DNA of 64,000 bases from Betaproteobacteria bacterium (GCA_016711875.1 JADJSD010000003.1:248001-312000), one strand, 5' to 3'. Shown: positions 15,202-25,644, counted from the stretch's first letter. Notes: generated by a model from the sequence alone, not told the origin. Translations and numbers: made by a program.

Positions 15202-17220
15202 ATGTTGCTTCACGCCGCCACCGTCTTTCTCAGCGCGTTCCTCCTCTTCCTCGTCCAGCCCGTCCTCGCGAAGCAGATCCTGCCGTGGTTCGGCGGGGCC
15301 GCGATCGTGTGGACGACCTGCATGGTGTTCTTCCAGCTCGTCCTGCTGCTCGGCTACGCCTACTCGCACTGGATCGTGAGCCGCGTCGATCCCCGCCGCC
15401 AGGGATTGATCCACATCGCCCTCCTCGTCCTGAGCCTCGTCTTCCTGCCCATCATTCCGGCGGAAGCCTGGAAACCCCTGGGCGACGAGAATCCGGTCCT
15501 GCGCATCCTGCTGCTCCTTTTCGCCACCATCGGCCTGCCGTACCTGCTGCTGTCGACCACGAGCCCGCTGGTGCAGGCCTGGTTCGCCCGGGAATTCCCC
15601 GGCTCCAGCCCCTACCGCCTCTTCGCGCTGTCGAATTTCGCCTCGATGCTGGCACTTCTCGGTTATCCGTTCCTCTTCGAACCGTGGCTCGCGAGTCCGC
15701 AGCAGTCGGTGTTCTGGTCCTGGGGCTACGGCCTCTTCGTCCTCGTCGCCGCAGCACTGGCGTGGAAGAGCCGCGAGCTGCCGCCGCTGGAACACGGGCT
15801 GCCCCAGGCCGAAGCCGCGCCCGAGCCCCGCCCCACCCCGCGCCGCCTCGTCCTCTGGCTGGCGCTCGCGACCCTGGGCTCGGTGACGCTTCTCGCCGTG
15901 TCGAACCACCTCACCCAGAACATTTCGTCGATCCCGCTCCTGTGGGTGATACCGCTCGCGGTCTACCTGCTCACCTTCATCCTGTGCTTCGAGGGCACCT
16001 GGGCCTATCGCCGCGATGCGTTCCTGGGCGTCCTCGTCTGGGTCCTGTGCGTCATGGCCTGGTTCCTCGCCGACAAGCGGCTGCAATTCGAGCTGGCGCT
16101 GCAGATCGGGGTCTTCACGGTCGGCCTGTTCGTGGTGTGCATGTTCTGCCACGGCGAGCTCGCGCGCCTTCGGCCCGGGCCGCGGCACCTGACGCTGTTC
16201 TACCTCGTGGTTTCCCTGGGCGGAGTCCTGGGCGGGGTGCTCGTGGGCATCGCGGCCCCGATGCTGCTGCCGGGCTACTTCGAGCTGGAGATGGCCCTCG
16301 TCGCCGTCGCCGTCCTGGCGCTGGTGGTGAACCTGGAGCGGCCCAAGCCCGTCCTCGCGATGTTCGCGGCGGTCGTGGCTTTCACGACCGGCGCCCTCGC
16401 CTACCGCATCGACAAGCATACGGAGGACACCGTGCTCGTCGAGCGCAATTTCTACGGTGTCTTGCGCGTGAAGGAGGTCGAGGCGAAGGACGGCGATCCG
16501 GAGACCCGCTACCGCTCCCTCGTGCACGGCGCCATCCTGCACGGCGAGCAGTGGATGAACGAGAAATACCGGCGCTCCGCCACCACCTATTACAAGACGA
16601 CGTCGGGCGTCGGTCGCGCGATCCTCGCCCACGAGGGCCTTCCCATCAAGGTCGGGGTGATCGGGCTGGGTGCCGGCACGCTGGCCACGTACGGCGATGC
16701 CGACGACGTGTATCGCTTCTACGACATCAACCCGGCCGTGCCGCGCATCGCCCGGGAGCAGTTCACGTACCTCTCGGACAGCCCGGCGAAGATCGAAATC
16801 GTGCTGGGGGATGCCCGGCTCGCCCTCGAGCGCGAGCCCGTCCAGGGCTTCGACGTGCTGGCGGTGGACGCCTTTTCCGGCGATTCGATCCCGGTTCACC
16901 TCATCACGGTGGAGGCGGTCGGCGCGTACCTGCGGCACATGAAGCCCACGGGGGTGATCGCCTTCCACGTGTCGAACCGGTTCCTCGACCTGAAGCCGGT
17001 CCTGCTCGCCATCGCCGAGAAGCACGGCCTGGAGTACGCGTTCGTGCACGAGGCGAACGATGAGGGCACCACGACGAGCGACTGGGTACTGCTCACGCGC
17101 CACAAGCCGCTCATCCTGCGACCCGAGATCGTGCAGAACACCGAGCCGGTGGCCCCGCGGCCGGACTGGCGCCTCTGGACCGACGCCTACAACAACTTGC
17201 TGCAGGTCTGGAACAAGTAG
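15202..17220 (+). CDS. multipass membrane protein fused to a spermidine synthase-like domain
   Basis: A 672-residue protein. Residues 1-400 contain about ten hydrophobic segments with the FLVQPVLAKQILPWFGG start seen in this fused family. Residues about 420-672 form a Rossmann-fold spermidine synthase-like domain. The nucleotide-binding loop is VIGLGAGTLATYG and an acidic strand is VLGDARLAL, followed by AVDAFSGDSIP. No substrate for this membrane-fused family is established, and polyamine synthesis should not be assumed. The upstream gap is 120 bp and is shared with the divergent lipase. It appears to be a single-gene unit. Confidence 0.8.
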   Translation: MLLHAATVFLSAFLLFLVQPVLAKQILPWFGGAAIVWTTCMVFFQLVLLLGYAYSHWIVSRVDPRRQGLIHIALLVLSLVFLPIIPAEAWKPLGDENPVLRILLLLFATIGLPYLLLSTTSPLVQAWFAREFPGSSPYRLFALSNFASMLALLGYPFLFEPWLASPQQSVFWSWGYGLFVLVAAALAWKSRELPPLEHGLPQAEAAPEPRPTPRRLVLWLALATLGSVTLLAVSNHLTQNISSIPLLWVIPLAVYLLTFILCFEGTWAYRRDAFLGVLVWVLCVMAWFLADKRLQFELALQIGVFTVGLFVVCMFCHGELARLRPGPRHLTLFYLVVSLGGVLGGVLVGIAAPMLLPGYFELEMALVAVAVLALVVNLERPKPVLAMFAAVVAFTTGALAYRIDKHTEDTVLVERNFYGVLRVKEVEAKDGDPETRYRSLVHGAILHGEQWMNEKYRRSATTYYKTTSGVGRAILAHEGLPIKVGVIGLGAGTLATYGDADDVYRFYDINPAVPRIAREQFTYLSDSPAKIEIVLGDARLALEREPVQGFDVLAVDAFSGDSIPVHLITVEAVGAYLRHMKPTGVIAFHVSNRFLDLKPVLLAIAEKHGLEYAFVHEANDEGTTTSDWVLLTRHKPLILRPEIVQNTEPVAPRPDWRLWTDAYNNLLQVWNK

Positions 17221-17331
17221 GCCCTCAAGCCGCGCGGCGGGGGGCCCCTCCGGGGATTGACGCCAAGGCACAGCAGGCCGCGGCCGACTCGAAGCTCCGA
17301 TCGGAAAGGCCCTGTCTTTCGGAGGGCGCCA

Positions 17332-18261
17332 CTATTGCCTGAGCGCCTCGGCCACGAGCCGCGCCACGATCCCGCTCACGCGCTCGTTCGACTCCGTCGT
17401 GACGCCAGCGATATGCGGCGTGAGGATGAGGTTGGGCGCATCCCCGAGCGGCCCGCCGGCGACGAGCGGTTCGTTGTCGAAGACATCGAGCGCGGCGCCG
17501 CCCAGGTGGCCTTCCTGAAGCGCCTTCGCAAGCGCCGCCTCGTCGACGATGCCGCCGCGGGCGGTGTTCACGAGCACCGCTCCCTTCTTCATGCGGGCGA
17601 GGCGCCCGGCGTCCAGCAGGCCGCGGGTGGCCGCGACGAGCGGCACGTGAAGCGACACCACGTCCGAGGCGGCGAGGAGTGCGTCGAGGTCGACCCGCTC
17701 GACGCCCTGGCGCGACCAGGCCGGATCGTCCGGGGGTACGCCCGGATCGAAGGCCACGACGCGAAGTCCGAGGGCTTTCGCCTTGACCGCCGTGACCTGC
17801 CCGATGCTGCCGAACCCGACGAGGCCGAGCGTCTTTCCGGCGATCTCGTGGCCCTGCGAAAGCATGGCGCGTGGCCAGCGTCCCGCCGCCACCGCGGCGG
17901 TGGAGTAGTAGGCGCCGCGCAGGAGCACCATCGCCACGGCCACCACGTATTCCGCCACGGACTGCGCGTTGGCGCCGACGGCGGGAAAGACCCGGATGTT
18001 CCTCGCCTGGCAAGCTTCGAGGTCGATGTTGTCGAGTCCGACGCCCAGCCGTCCCACGACGCGAAGGCGGGCTGCGGCCGCGAGGGTCTCGCCGCGAACC
18101 TGGGTGCGATTTCGCACGATCCAGGCGTCCGCGGTGGCGAGGGCCTTGCCGAGTGCCGCCGGATCGTCCACGAGGGCCGGCCGGTAGTCGACATCGAACT
18201 CGCGCGCGAGCAGCGCGACGGCGGGCGCGTCCATGCTTTCGGAGATGACGATGCGAATCAC
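17332..18261 (-). CDS. D-isomer specific 2-hydroxyacid dehydrogenase
   Basis: A 309-residue NAD-dependent dehydrogenase. The cofactor motif is GFGSIGQ. The catalytic residues are the Arg in NTARGG, the Glu in FDNEPL and the His in LTPHIAG. The length is that of the short forms (glyoxylate/hydroxypyruvate reductase, sulfolactate dehydrogenase) rather than serine-pathway SerA with an ACT domain. It starts 5 bp after rlmM and is the last gene of the long leftward housekeeping cluster. The opening IVISESMD resembles sulfolactate dehydrogenases, but the substrate cannot be decided. The 110 bp after it, before the convergent membrane gene, hold no clear terminator. Confidence 0.85.
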   Translation of the reverse strand: MIRIVISESMDAPAVALLAREFDVDYRPALVDDPAALGKALATADAWIVRNRTQVRGETLAAAARLRVVGRLGVGLDNIDLEACQARNIRVFPAVGANAQSVAEYVVAVAMVLLRGAYYSTAAVAAGRWPRAMLSQGHEIAGKTLGLVGFGSIGQVTAVKAKALGLRVVAFDPGVPPDDPAWSRQGVERVDLDALLAASDVVSLHVPLVAATRGLLDAGRLARMKKGAVLVNTARGGIVDEAALAKALQEGHLGGAALDVFDNEPLVAGGPLGDAPNLILTPHIAGVTTESNERVSGIVARLVAEALRQ

Positions 18262-18266
18262 GGCGA

Positions 18267-19400
18267 TCAGGTCCTCGGGTCTCGACGGTCTCGGGAGCGG
18301 CGGGAGTGTAGCATCGCGCCGCGCTCTTTCCGGTCATCGCCGGCGGCGAGCCAGGCGGTGATCTCCTCGCGGTCGTGGTAAAGCTGCTTCATGGCGAGAC
18401 GGTAGCGCCTCCCGCCGAAGGCCTCGTCCACGATCTCGCGGGCGCGGCCCGTCTCCTCCCAGCGCTTCTTCATCGGCAGCTTGAGGTTGAAGATCGCCTC
18501 CCGGCACCACCCCTCGACCACCCACTTCGCCGCGAGCGCCGCGACGCGCGAGGGACTTTCGACGACGTCGCACACCATCCAGTCCACCGGCTCGGGCGGG
18601 CGGAACCCGAAGGCGTCGGCGCGGCGATGCTTCACCTGTCCCGTCTCGAGGAGCGCCCCATCCATCGGCCCGTTGTCCACGGCGGTCACGAAGAGGCCGC
18701 GGCGCACCAGTTGCCAGGTCCATCCGCCCGGCGAGGCTCCGAGATCCACGGCGCTCATGCCGGGCGTGAGGCGCCGCGCCGCCTCCTCGTCGCCCAGGAA
18801 GTGGGCCAGGGCCTCCGCCAGCTTGAGCGTCGAGCGCGAAGGCGCGCCCGCAGGCATGCGAAGGCGCGCGATGCCCATGGGCCAGGGCGAACTTGCCCCC
18901 ACGCGGGAAAGGCCCACATGCGCCGCCGTTCCGCCCACGAAGAACACGTGCAGGCGCTCCTGTGCGGCAGCGTCGGCGACGTTCACGCCCGCTTTCGCCA
19001 GCGCCTTGTCCAGGTGCGGCTTCAGCGGCCGGATGAGCGAGGCGAGCGCCTTGCCGTCGTTGGTATCCGGCGTCTCGATGAAGAGCTCGCGAAATCGCGT
19101 CCCGAGCTCCCGTGCCGCCCGTGCCAGGGGCGAGGCGCGATCTCCCACCGGAAGGTCCGAAAGGACCTCGCCCGCGAGGACGACCTGGCGTGCGAAGACG
19201 AACGCGTCGAGGGTCAGTTCCGACCACAGCTTTCGACCGGCTGACACTTCGAAGGGCTGGAAGAGCGCCCAGGCGCTGTCCGGCCGGGCCTTCACGAAAC
19301 CCTCGACGCCGGCGTCTCTCGCGATGGCCGTGAGCTCCTGCGCGCATTCCTTCTCGAAGCCCGCGCGGCAGTGGACGAGGAGGCCTCCTTCCCCGCTCAC
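18267..19400 (-). CDS. rlmM: 23S rRNA (cytidine-2'-O)-methyltransferase RlmM
   Basis: A 377-residue SAM-dependent methyltransferase that modifies C2498 of 23S rRNA. The N-terminal part (residues 1-70, starting at LLVHCRAGFEKECAQEL) is a THUMP-like RNA-binding region. The C-terminal part is an RrmJ-like Rossmann fold with the SAM loop DLGASPGGWTWQL. The acidic and catalytic positions are in VCDVVESPSR, followed by NLKLPMKKRWEE with the family Lys. The length agrees with RlmM. Its start overlaps the tatD stop by 4 bp. Confidence 0.95.
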   Translation of the reverse strand: MSGEGGLLVHCRAGFEKECAQELTAIARDAGVEGFVKARPDSAWALFQPFEVSAGRKLWSELTLDAFVFARQVVLAGEVLSDLPVGDRASPLARAARELGTRFRELFIETPDTNDGKALASLIRPLKPHLDKALAKAGVNVADAAAQERLHVFFVGGTAAHVGLSRVGASSPWPMGIARLRMPAGAPSRSTLKLAEALAHFLGDEEAARRLTPGMSAVDLGASPGGWTWQLVRRGLFVTAVDNGPMDGALLETGQVKHRRADAFGFRPPEPVDWMVCDVVESPSRVAALAAKWVVEGWCREAIFNLKLPMKKRWEETGRAREIVDEAFGGRRYRLAMKQLYHDREEITAWLAAGDDRKERGAMLHSRRSRDRRDPRT

Positions 19401-20170
19401 GGTCGGGCGCCGCGAAAGAGCGCGAAGAAATTGCGCGTGGTCGCCTCGGCGACGGTCGCGAGCGGCACGCCCCGGAGGTTCGCGATCTCCTCGGCCACAT
19501 GGCGCACGAACGCCGGCTCGTTGGTCTTGCCGCGATGCGGGACGGGGGCGAGGTAGGGCGAATCCGTCTCGACCAGCATCCGGTCGAGCGGCACGCGGCG
19601 GGCGACTTCCTTCAGGTCCTTCGCATTCTTGAAGGTGACGATGCCGGAGAAGGAAATGTGGAAGCCCAGTCCCATCGCCGCCTGGGCCACTTCCCAGTTC
19701 TCCGTGAAGCAGTGCATCACGCCCCCGACTTCGGCGGCGCCTTCCTCCGCGAGGATGCGCAGGGTATCGGCAGCGGCCTCGCGCGTGTGGACGACGAGCG
19801 GCTTCGCGACCCGGCGCGCCGCGCGGATGTGCCGCCGGAAGCGCTCACGTTGCCATTCCGTGTCGCCCTCGACGCGGAAATAGTCGAGTCCGGTTTCGCC
19901 GACCGCCACGACCTTGCGATGCGAGGCCATGGCGACCAGCTCGTCCTCCGTGGCCTCCCGCGGGTCGCGCCGCTCGTCCGGATGAACGCCCGCGGAGCAC
20001 CAGAGCTCGTCATGGGCCTCGGCGACCTCGCGCACCGCCGCGAAGGTGGAAACGGTCGTGCTGATGGTGAGCGCGTGGGTGACACCGGCGGCGCGCATGC
20101 GCGCGAGCCGCTCGGGGAGATCCGCGCGCAGTTCCGGGAAATCGAGGTGGCAGTGGGAGTCGACCAGCAT
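19397..20170 (-). CDS. tatD: TatD family metal-dependent DNase
   Basis: A 257-residue TIM-barrel hydrolase. Metal ligands are visible in VDSHCHLDF at the N-terminus, VGETGLDY, VVHTRE, MHCFTE, and ETDSPYLAP near the C-terminus. The start at 20170 places the DSHCH motif at residue 4, as is usual; longer starts add Arg-rich, non-homologous sequence. It lies at its usual place after pilZ in the mltG-tmk-holB-pilZ-tatD run. It is likely a 3'-5' exonuclease of the YcfH/TatD group. Confidence 0.95.
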   Translation of the reverse strand: MLVDSHCHLDFPELRADLPERLARMRAAGVTHALTISTTVSTFAAVREVAEAHDELWCSAGVHPDERRDPREATEDELVAMASHRKVVAVGETGLDYFRVEGDTEWQRERFRRHIRAARRVAKPLVVHTREAAADTLRILAEEGAAEVGGVMHCFTENWEVAQAAMGLGFHISFSGIVTFKNAKDLKEVARRVPLDRMLVETDSPYLAPVPHRGKTNEPAFVRHVAEEIANLRGVPLATVAEATTRNFFALFRGARP

Positions 20171-20207
20171 GTGACGGCATTCTACCGTCCATGCACGGTG
20201 GACCCGT

Positions 20208-20576
20208 CTAGATGGTGTGCGTCGGGCGCGAGGACTGCAGGGCGCCGGCGAGCAGGCCCTCGACCTTCTTGCGCAGCTCGCGGCACGTCTCGCTGTCCTG
20301 CAGCTGCACGCCGATGCCCTGCGGCCGGTTGGCCGCGGCATGCGGCGGATTGATCCAGGCCACGTGCCCCTGGATCGGGATGCGTGCGCTGTCGTCGAGA
20401 AGAGACAGCAGCAAGAGCACCTCGTCGCCGAGCCGGTGGACGCCGGTGCTCGGCACGAACAACCCTCCGCCTCGCAGCAGCGGCATCCACGCGGCGTAGA
20501 GCGCGGCCTTGGACCGGATCACGAGGGAGAAAACCCCCGGTCGGTCGATGGCGGTATCGCTGGATAGGTCGTTCAT
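20208..20576 (-). CDS. pilZ: PilZ domain protein (type IV pilus PilZ type)
   Basis: A 122-residue single PilZ domain. The barrel core is seen from PGVFSLVIRSKAALYAAW to GVQLQDSE. The Arg-rich c-di-GMP motif (RxxxR) expected before the barrel is absent, as in the original PilZ of type IV pilus assembly, so it probably works by protein contact. It starts 3 bp after the holB stop, the standard tmk-holB-pilZ order. No pilus genes are in the window. Confidence 0.9.
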   Translation of the reverse strand: MNDLSSDTAIDRPGVFSLVIRSKAALYAAWMPLLRGGGLFVPSTGVHRLGDEVLLLLSLLDDSARIPIQGHVAWINPPHAAANRPQGIGVQLQDSETCRELRKKVEGLLAGALQSSRPTHTI

Positions 20577-20579
20577 GGG

Positions 20580-21576
<997 letters not shown>

Positions 21577-21580
<4 letters not shown>

Positions 21581-22194
21581 GGAAATGCCCTCGCGAAGGC
21601 CTGCGCCAGGCGATCACGGACGCCCTCGAGGGAACCGGAGGCGTCGACCACATGAACGCGCCCGCCGCTCGATCCTGCCCTCTCGAGATAGGCCTCGCGG
21701 ACGCAGCGGAAGAAGTCCGCCGCCTCGCGCTCGAAACGGTCCGGGTCGCGGCTCTGGGCGCGCTGGCGTTCGTAGGCGATCGCCGGATCGAGGTCGAACA
21801 GGAAGGTCGCGTCGGGCTGGCGGTCGGGGTGGACGAGGCGCTCGAGGGTCAGGAATACGGATGCGGGAAGGCCGCGTCCACCGCATTGATAGGCGTAGGT
21901 CGCGTCGCTGAAACGGTCGGAGAGAACCCAGTCGCCGCGGCCGAGGGCCGGCTCGATGACGCGAACGAGGTGCTCGCGCCGCGCGGCGAACATGACGAGG
22001 GCCTCGGTCGTGCCCTCCATCGGGTCGTTCAGCGCGAGGGCGCGCAGCTTCTCGCCCAGGGGCGTGCCGCCGGGCTCGCGTGTCACGACCACGCCGGCGC
22101 CGCGCGCCCGGATGGCGGAGGCGAGGAACTCCAGATGCGAGGATTTCCCCGCCCCGTCGATGCCTTCCACCGTGATGAAGCGTCCCGTGTTCAT
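21577..22194 (-). CDS. tmk: thymidylate kinase
   Basis: A 205-residue dTMP kinase that makes dTDP for DNA synthesis. The P-loop is EGIDGAGKSS and the DR(F/Y) motif is LSDRFSDATYAYQ. The LID region near residue 140-150 has Arg residues (ERQRAQSRDPDRFE). The start at 22194 overlaps the mltG stop by 4 bp, and the stop overlaps holB by 4 bp, so the three are translated as a coupled set. Confidence 0.96.
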
Positions 22195-23189
22195 CGCTTT
22201 CCCAGCTGGTAACTCGCCACAGCCCGATTGTGCTCCTCGAGGCTGCGCGAGAACTGGTGCGTTCCGTCGCCGCGACCGACGAAGTAGAGGAACGGCGTCG
22301 ATTCGGGATGCAGTGCCGCCTCGATCGAGGCCGCGCCGGGCATCGCGATCGGCGTGGGCGGCAGCCCGTCGCGCGTGTAGGTATTGAAGGCGGTGTCCGT
22401 CACGAGATCCCGCTTCCTCAGGTTGCCGTCGAAGCCCGTCCCCAACCCGTAGATGACCGTCGGATCGGTCTGCAGGCGCATGCCCAGGCGCAGCCGGTTC
22501 ACGAACACGGAGGCGATCACCGGCCGCTCGCCGCGCTGGCCCGTTTCCTTCTCGATGATGCTGGCCAGGATGAGGGCCTCGTAGGCGGTCGCGATGGGCA
22601 GGTCCGGAGCCCTGCCCTCCCAGGACTGCGCGAGACGCTTCTTCATCGCGGCGTGCGCGCGCTTGAGGATTTCCACGTCCGGGGTTCCGGCCACGAATCG
22701 GTAGGTGTCGGGAAAGAAGAGTCCCTCGAGGGCGGTTTCCTCCACGCCCAAGGCGGCCCGGATCTCGGCGTCGGACTTGCCGGCCAGCGTCTGCTTCACG
22801 TTGGGGTTCTTCGCGAGCGTGACGAGCCACTGCCTGAAGGTGGTGCCCTCGACGAATGCCACCTCGACGGGCAGGACGTCCCCGCTCGCCAGCTTCTCGA
22901 GGAGTTCGAGCGGACTCACCGGCCGTTCGAGCCGGTAGGTGCCGGCCTGCAGCTGGGACGCACGGCCGAGCGCGCGGGCGAGCAGCCAGAGGCCGTAGGG
23001 TTCGGCGAGCAGCCCCTCCTCGCTCAATTGTCGCGAGACCGACTTGAGGCTCGCACCGCTCTTCACGGTGAAATCGAAAGGCAGCCGTGGCGGCTCGAGG
23101 GGGCGCAGGACGAAGGCAGCCGCGAGCGCCGCGACGACGAGCGCCGTGGCGAACGAAGCCAGGAGGAAGCGACTACGGCGCCGCCGCAT
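22191..23189 (-). CDS. mltG: endolytic peptidoglycan transglycosylase MltG
   Basis: A 332-residue YceG-like protein. A basic N-terminus is followed by one membrane segment (residues 8-27), then a LysM-like subdomain and the catalytic domain. The catalytic Glu lies in ASIIEKETG, followed by VFVNRLRLGMRLQTDPTVIYGLG. It cleaves nascent glycan strands on the periplasmic face and so sets their length. The start overlaps the aminodeoxychorismate lyase-like gene by 17 bp, the usual pabC-mltG coupling. Confidence 0.95.
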   Translation of the reverse strand: MRRRRSRFLLASFATALVVAALAAAFVLRPLEPPRLPFDFTVKSGASLKSVSRQLSEEGLLAEPYGLWLLARALGRASQLQAGTYRLERPVSPLELLEKLASGDVLPVEVAFVEGTTFRQWLVTLAKNPNVKQTLAGKSDAEIRAALGVEETALEGLFFPDTYRFVAGTPDVEILKRAHAAMKKRLAQSWEGRAPDLPIATAYEALILASIIEKETGQRGERPVIASVFVNRLRLGMRLQTDPTVIYGLGTGFDGNLRKRDLVTDTAFNTYTRDGLPPTPIAMPGAASIEAALHPESTPFLYFVGRGDGTHQFSRSLEEHNRAVASYQLGKR

Positions 23190-23994
23190 CGTCCGCCGCG
23201 ACGAGGGCCTGGACGAGGCGCGTCAGGGGCCCGGGCGGGCGGGCCCAGGTGCCCAGGCGTACGACAGGCCAGATGCCTATCACGCTGTTGGTGATGAAGA
23301 GTTCGTCGGCCCCGGCCAATTCCGCGAACGGCACGTCGCGCTCGGCACAGGCGATGCCTTGCGCGGCGAGCAGGTCCCGCACGCGCTCGCGCTGGGCGCC
23401 GATGACCCCGCAGCGGGTGAGGCCGGGCGTCGCCACGGTGCCGGCCCTCACGAGGAACACGTTGCTCATCGTGCCTTCGATGACGCGCCCGGCCGCGTCG
23501 CAGATGAAGCCTTCCCGGATCGCCGGGTCGCGCCATTCCGCGCGGGCCAGTACGTTCTCGAGCCGGTTGAGGGATTTCACGCCGGCCAGCCGCGGCTGCT
23601 CGCCCAGCACGAGGTCGCACCGCCGCGCGCAGATTCCTTGCTGGGCCGGTTCGGGCGTGACCGGAAGCGAAGGATAGGCGACGACGATGCGGGTGGGCGC
23701 CAGGTCCTCGGCATAGGCATAGCCGCGCCCGCTCGATCCGCGGGTGACGATCACCTTCACCGTGGCGTCCATGGGCGCCAGGCGGCGAATTTCGTCGAGG
23801 ACGAGGCCGGGGTCGGGCGGGTCGATCCCGACCATGCCGCAGTCGCGCACGAGGAGGCGGTGATGGCGCGACCAGTTGAGCGGGCGCCCCTCGCGCACGA
23901 GCAGCGTGCGAAAGACGCCGTCCCCGTAGGCGAGGCCGCGGTCCGCGGTGTCGATGGACTGCGCGGGCCAGCCGTTGACGAGGAACGAGGCCAT
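23173..23994 (-). CDS. pabC: aminodeoxychorismate lyase (PLP fold type IV)
   Basis: A 273-residue PLP enzyme of the branched-chain aminotransferase/4-amino-4-deoxychorismate lyase fold. The N-terminal RGLAYGDGVFRT motif is typical, and the cofactor Lys lies in LAGVKSLNRLENV. A late segment reads GRVIEGTMSNVFLV and the phosphate-binding TNS is in LFITNSVIG. It releases 4-aminobenzoate for folate synthesis. The start at 23994 gives the usual MASFLVNG beginning. It sits between fabF and mltG as in most gamma- and betaproteobacteria. Confidence 0.93.
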   Translation of the reverse strand: MASFLVNGWPAQSIDTADRGLAYGDGVFRTLLVREGRPLNWSRHHRLLVRDCGMVGIDPPDPGLVLDEIRRLAPMDATVKVIVTRGSSGRGYAYAEDLAPTRIVVAYPSLPVTPEPAQQGICARRCDLVLGEQPRLAGVKSLNRLENVLARAEWRDPAIREGFICDAAGRVIEGTMSNVFLVRAGTVATPGLTRCGVIGAQRERVRDLLAAQGIACAERDVPFAELAGADELFITNSVIGIWPVVRLGTWARPPGPLTRLVQALVAADDAAAP

Positions 23995-24017
23995 GCCCGG
24001 GCGCGGATTCGCGGAGC

Positions 24018-25253
24018 CTAGCGCAGGCGCCGGAAGGCGAGCGTGCCGTTCGTTCCGCCGAAGCCGAACGAGTTCGACATCGCGGTCTCGATGCGCATCT
24101 CGCGCGCGGTGTTCGGCACGTAATCGAGGTCGCACGCCGGATCGGGATTCACCAGGTTGATCGTGGGCGGCGAAACCTGGTGATGGATCGCGAGCACGGT
24201 GATGAGCGCCTCGACGCCACCGGCCGCGCCGAGCAGGTGCCCGTGCATCGACTTGGTCGAGTTCACGGCGAGCTTGCCGGCATGGGCGCCGAACGCGGCC
24301 TTCAGGGCGGCCGTCTCGTTGGCGTCCCCGAGCGGCGTGGAGGTGCCGTGGGCATTCAGGTACTGGATGTCGTCGGGATTGAGGCCGGCGTTCCTCATCG
24401 CCGCGAGCATGGCGCGACGCGGGCCGTCCATGTCCGGGGCGGTGATGTGGTTCGCGTCGGCGCTCATGCCCATGCCGGCGAGTTCGCAGTAGATGCGGGC
24501 GCCGCGCTTCTTCGCGTGCTCGTATTCCTCCAGGATGAGGATGCCGGCGCCCTCGCCCAGCACGAAGCCGTCGCGATCGCGGTCGAACGGGCGCGAGGCC
24601 GTGGCCGGGTCGTCGTTGCGCTCCGAGAGCGCCTTGAGCGAGCAGAAGCCGCCCATGCCGGACAGGCAGATGGTGGCCTCGGAGCCGCCGGCGATCATGA
24701 CGTCGGCGTCGCCGTACTCGATGAATCGCCCGGCCTCGCCCACGCAGTGGGAGCTGGTCGTGCAGGCCGAAACCATCGAGACGTTCGGCCCCTTGGCACC
24801 CACCTGGATGGAAATGAGGCCGGCCACCATGTTGATGATCGATCCGGGCACGAAGAACGGCGAGATGCGCCTCGGTCCCTTGGCGCCCATCTCGAGGATG
24901 TTGTCCTGGATCATCGGCAACCCGCCGATGCCCGAGCCGACGTTCACCCCGATGCGTTCGGCGTTCGACTCGTCGATCACGAGCCCTGCGTCCTCCAGGG
25001 CCATCTTCGTCGCGGCGATGCCGTAGTGGATGAAGGTATCGGAACGCCTGACTTCCTTGGGCGGCATCCACTGCGCGGGATCGAAACCCTTCACCTCCGC
25101 GGCGATGCGCGTGGGCAGCAGCTGGGCGTCGAACTTCGTGATCGGGCCCACGCCGCTGCGGCCGTGGAGGAGGTTGTCCCACGCCTGGGGGACGCCGATC
25201 CCGACGGGCGAGACGATGCCGAGCCCGGTGACGACGACGCGTCGCTTGGTCAT
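24018..25253 (-). CDS. fabF: beta-ketoacyl-ACP synthase II
   Basis: A 411-residue condensing enzyme of type II fatty acid synthesis that extends acyl-ACP with malonyl-ACP. The active-site Cys is in VSACTTSSHC, and the two catalytic His are in NAHGTSTPLGD and KSMHGHLLGAAGG. The C-terminal SFGFGGTN loop is intact. It is 94 bp downstream of acpP, and a stable hairpin lies between them. Elongation by FabF also allows cis-vaccenate synthesis and temperature control of membrane lipids. Confidence 0.97.
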   Translation of the reverse strand: MTKRRVVVTGLGIVSPVGIGVPQAWDNLLHGRSGVGPITKFDAQLLPTRIAAEVKGFDPAQWMPPKEVRRSDTFIHYGIAATKMALEDAGLVIDESNAERIGVNVGSGIGGLPMIQDNILEMGAKGPRRISPFFVPGSIINMVAGLISIQVGAKGPNVSMVSACTTSSHCVGEAGRFIEYGDADVMIAGGSEATICLSGMGGFCSLKALSERNDDPATASRPFDRDRDGFVLGEGAGILILEEYEHAKKRGARIYCELAGMGMSADANHITAPDMDGPRRAMLAAMRNAGLNPDDIQYLNAHGTSTPLGDANETAALKAAFGAHAGKLAVNSTKSMHGHLLGAAGGVEALITVLAIHHQVSPPTINLVNPDPACDLDYVPNTAREMRIETAMSNSFGFGGTNGTLAFRRLR

Positions 25254-25293
25254 GGGGTCACTTTGGGGTCAATGTCGGTTTCGGATGTGAAAC

Positions 25294-25315
25294 GGGGGCC
25301 GACGACGCGGCCCCC
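25294..25315 (-). terminator. hairpin between acpP and fabF (partial terminator or processing site)
   Basis: On the minus strand an 8-bp GC stem (25308-25315 with 25294-25301, GGGGGCCG / CGGCCCCC) closes a 6-nt loop and is followed by only GTTT. The T-run is short, so termination would be partial. Its place, just after the very highly expressed acpP, fits reduced read-through into fabF. Confidence 0.45.
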
Positions 25316-25347
25316 GGTTCGGGTCGGGGCCGTGCCCCGGCCGGCAG

Positions 25348-25587
25348 CTACTGCTTGAGGTGCGCGGACACGTAGTCGATGGCCTGCTGGACGTTGGTGA
25401 TCTTCTCGGCCTCTTCATCGGGGATCTCGCACTCGAACTCCTCCTCGAGAGCCATCACGAGCTCAACGTTGTCGAGAGAGTCGGCGCCGAGGTCTTCGAC
25501 GAAGGAGGATTCGTTCTTCACGTCGGCTTCGGCAACGCCCAGTTGCTCGGCAACGATCTTCTTCACGCGCGCTTCAATGTTCTCCAT
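25348..25587 (-). CDS. acpP: acyl carrier protein
   Basis: A 79-residue acidic carrier protein. The phosphopantetheine Ser is in GADSLDNVELVMALEEEF. It carries growing acyl chains between the Fab enzymes and delivers them to PlsX and other acyltransferases. A GGAGG ribosome site precedes the ATG. It has its own likely promoter 50 bp upstream in addition to read-through from fabG. Confidence 0.98.
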   Translation of the reverse strand: MENIEARVKKIVAEQLGVAEADVKNESSFVEDLGADSLDNVELVMALEEEFECEIPDEEAEKITNVQQAIDYVSAHLKQ

Positions 25588-25635
25588 CGGAATCCTCCAC
25601 TCTTGTTCGGGTCGGGTGCAGCGAAAAAACGGCGT

Positions 25636-25644
25636 ATTTTACCA
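25636..25644 (-). promoter_or_regulatory. extended -10 promoter for acpP
   Basis: On the minus strand TGGTAAAAT matches the extended -10 pattern TGnTATAAT, with no good -35 at standard spacing. Transcription would begin about 42 nt before the acpP ATG. A dedicated acpP promoter inside the fab cluster is known in other proteobacteria. The call rests on one motif in a GC-rich background. Confidence 0.5.

Noticed and set aside
17221..17331. Terminator between the membrane fusion protein and the hydroxyacid dehydrogenase
   Set aside because: A CTCCG...CTTTCGGAG pairing needs a 5-base bulge and has no T-run on either strand.
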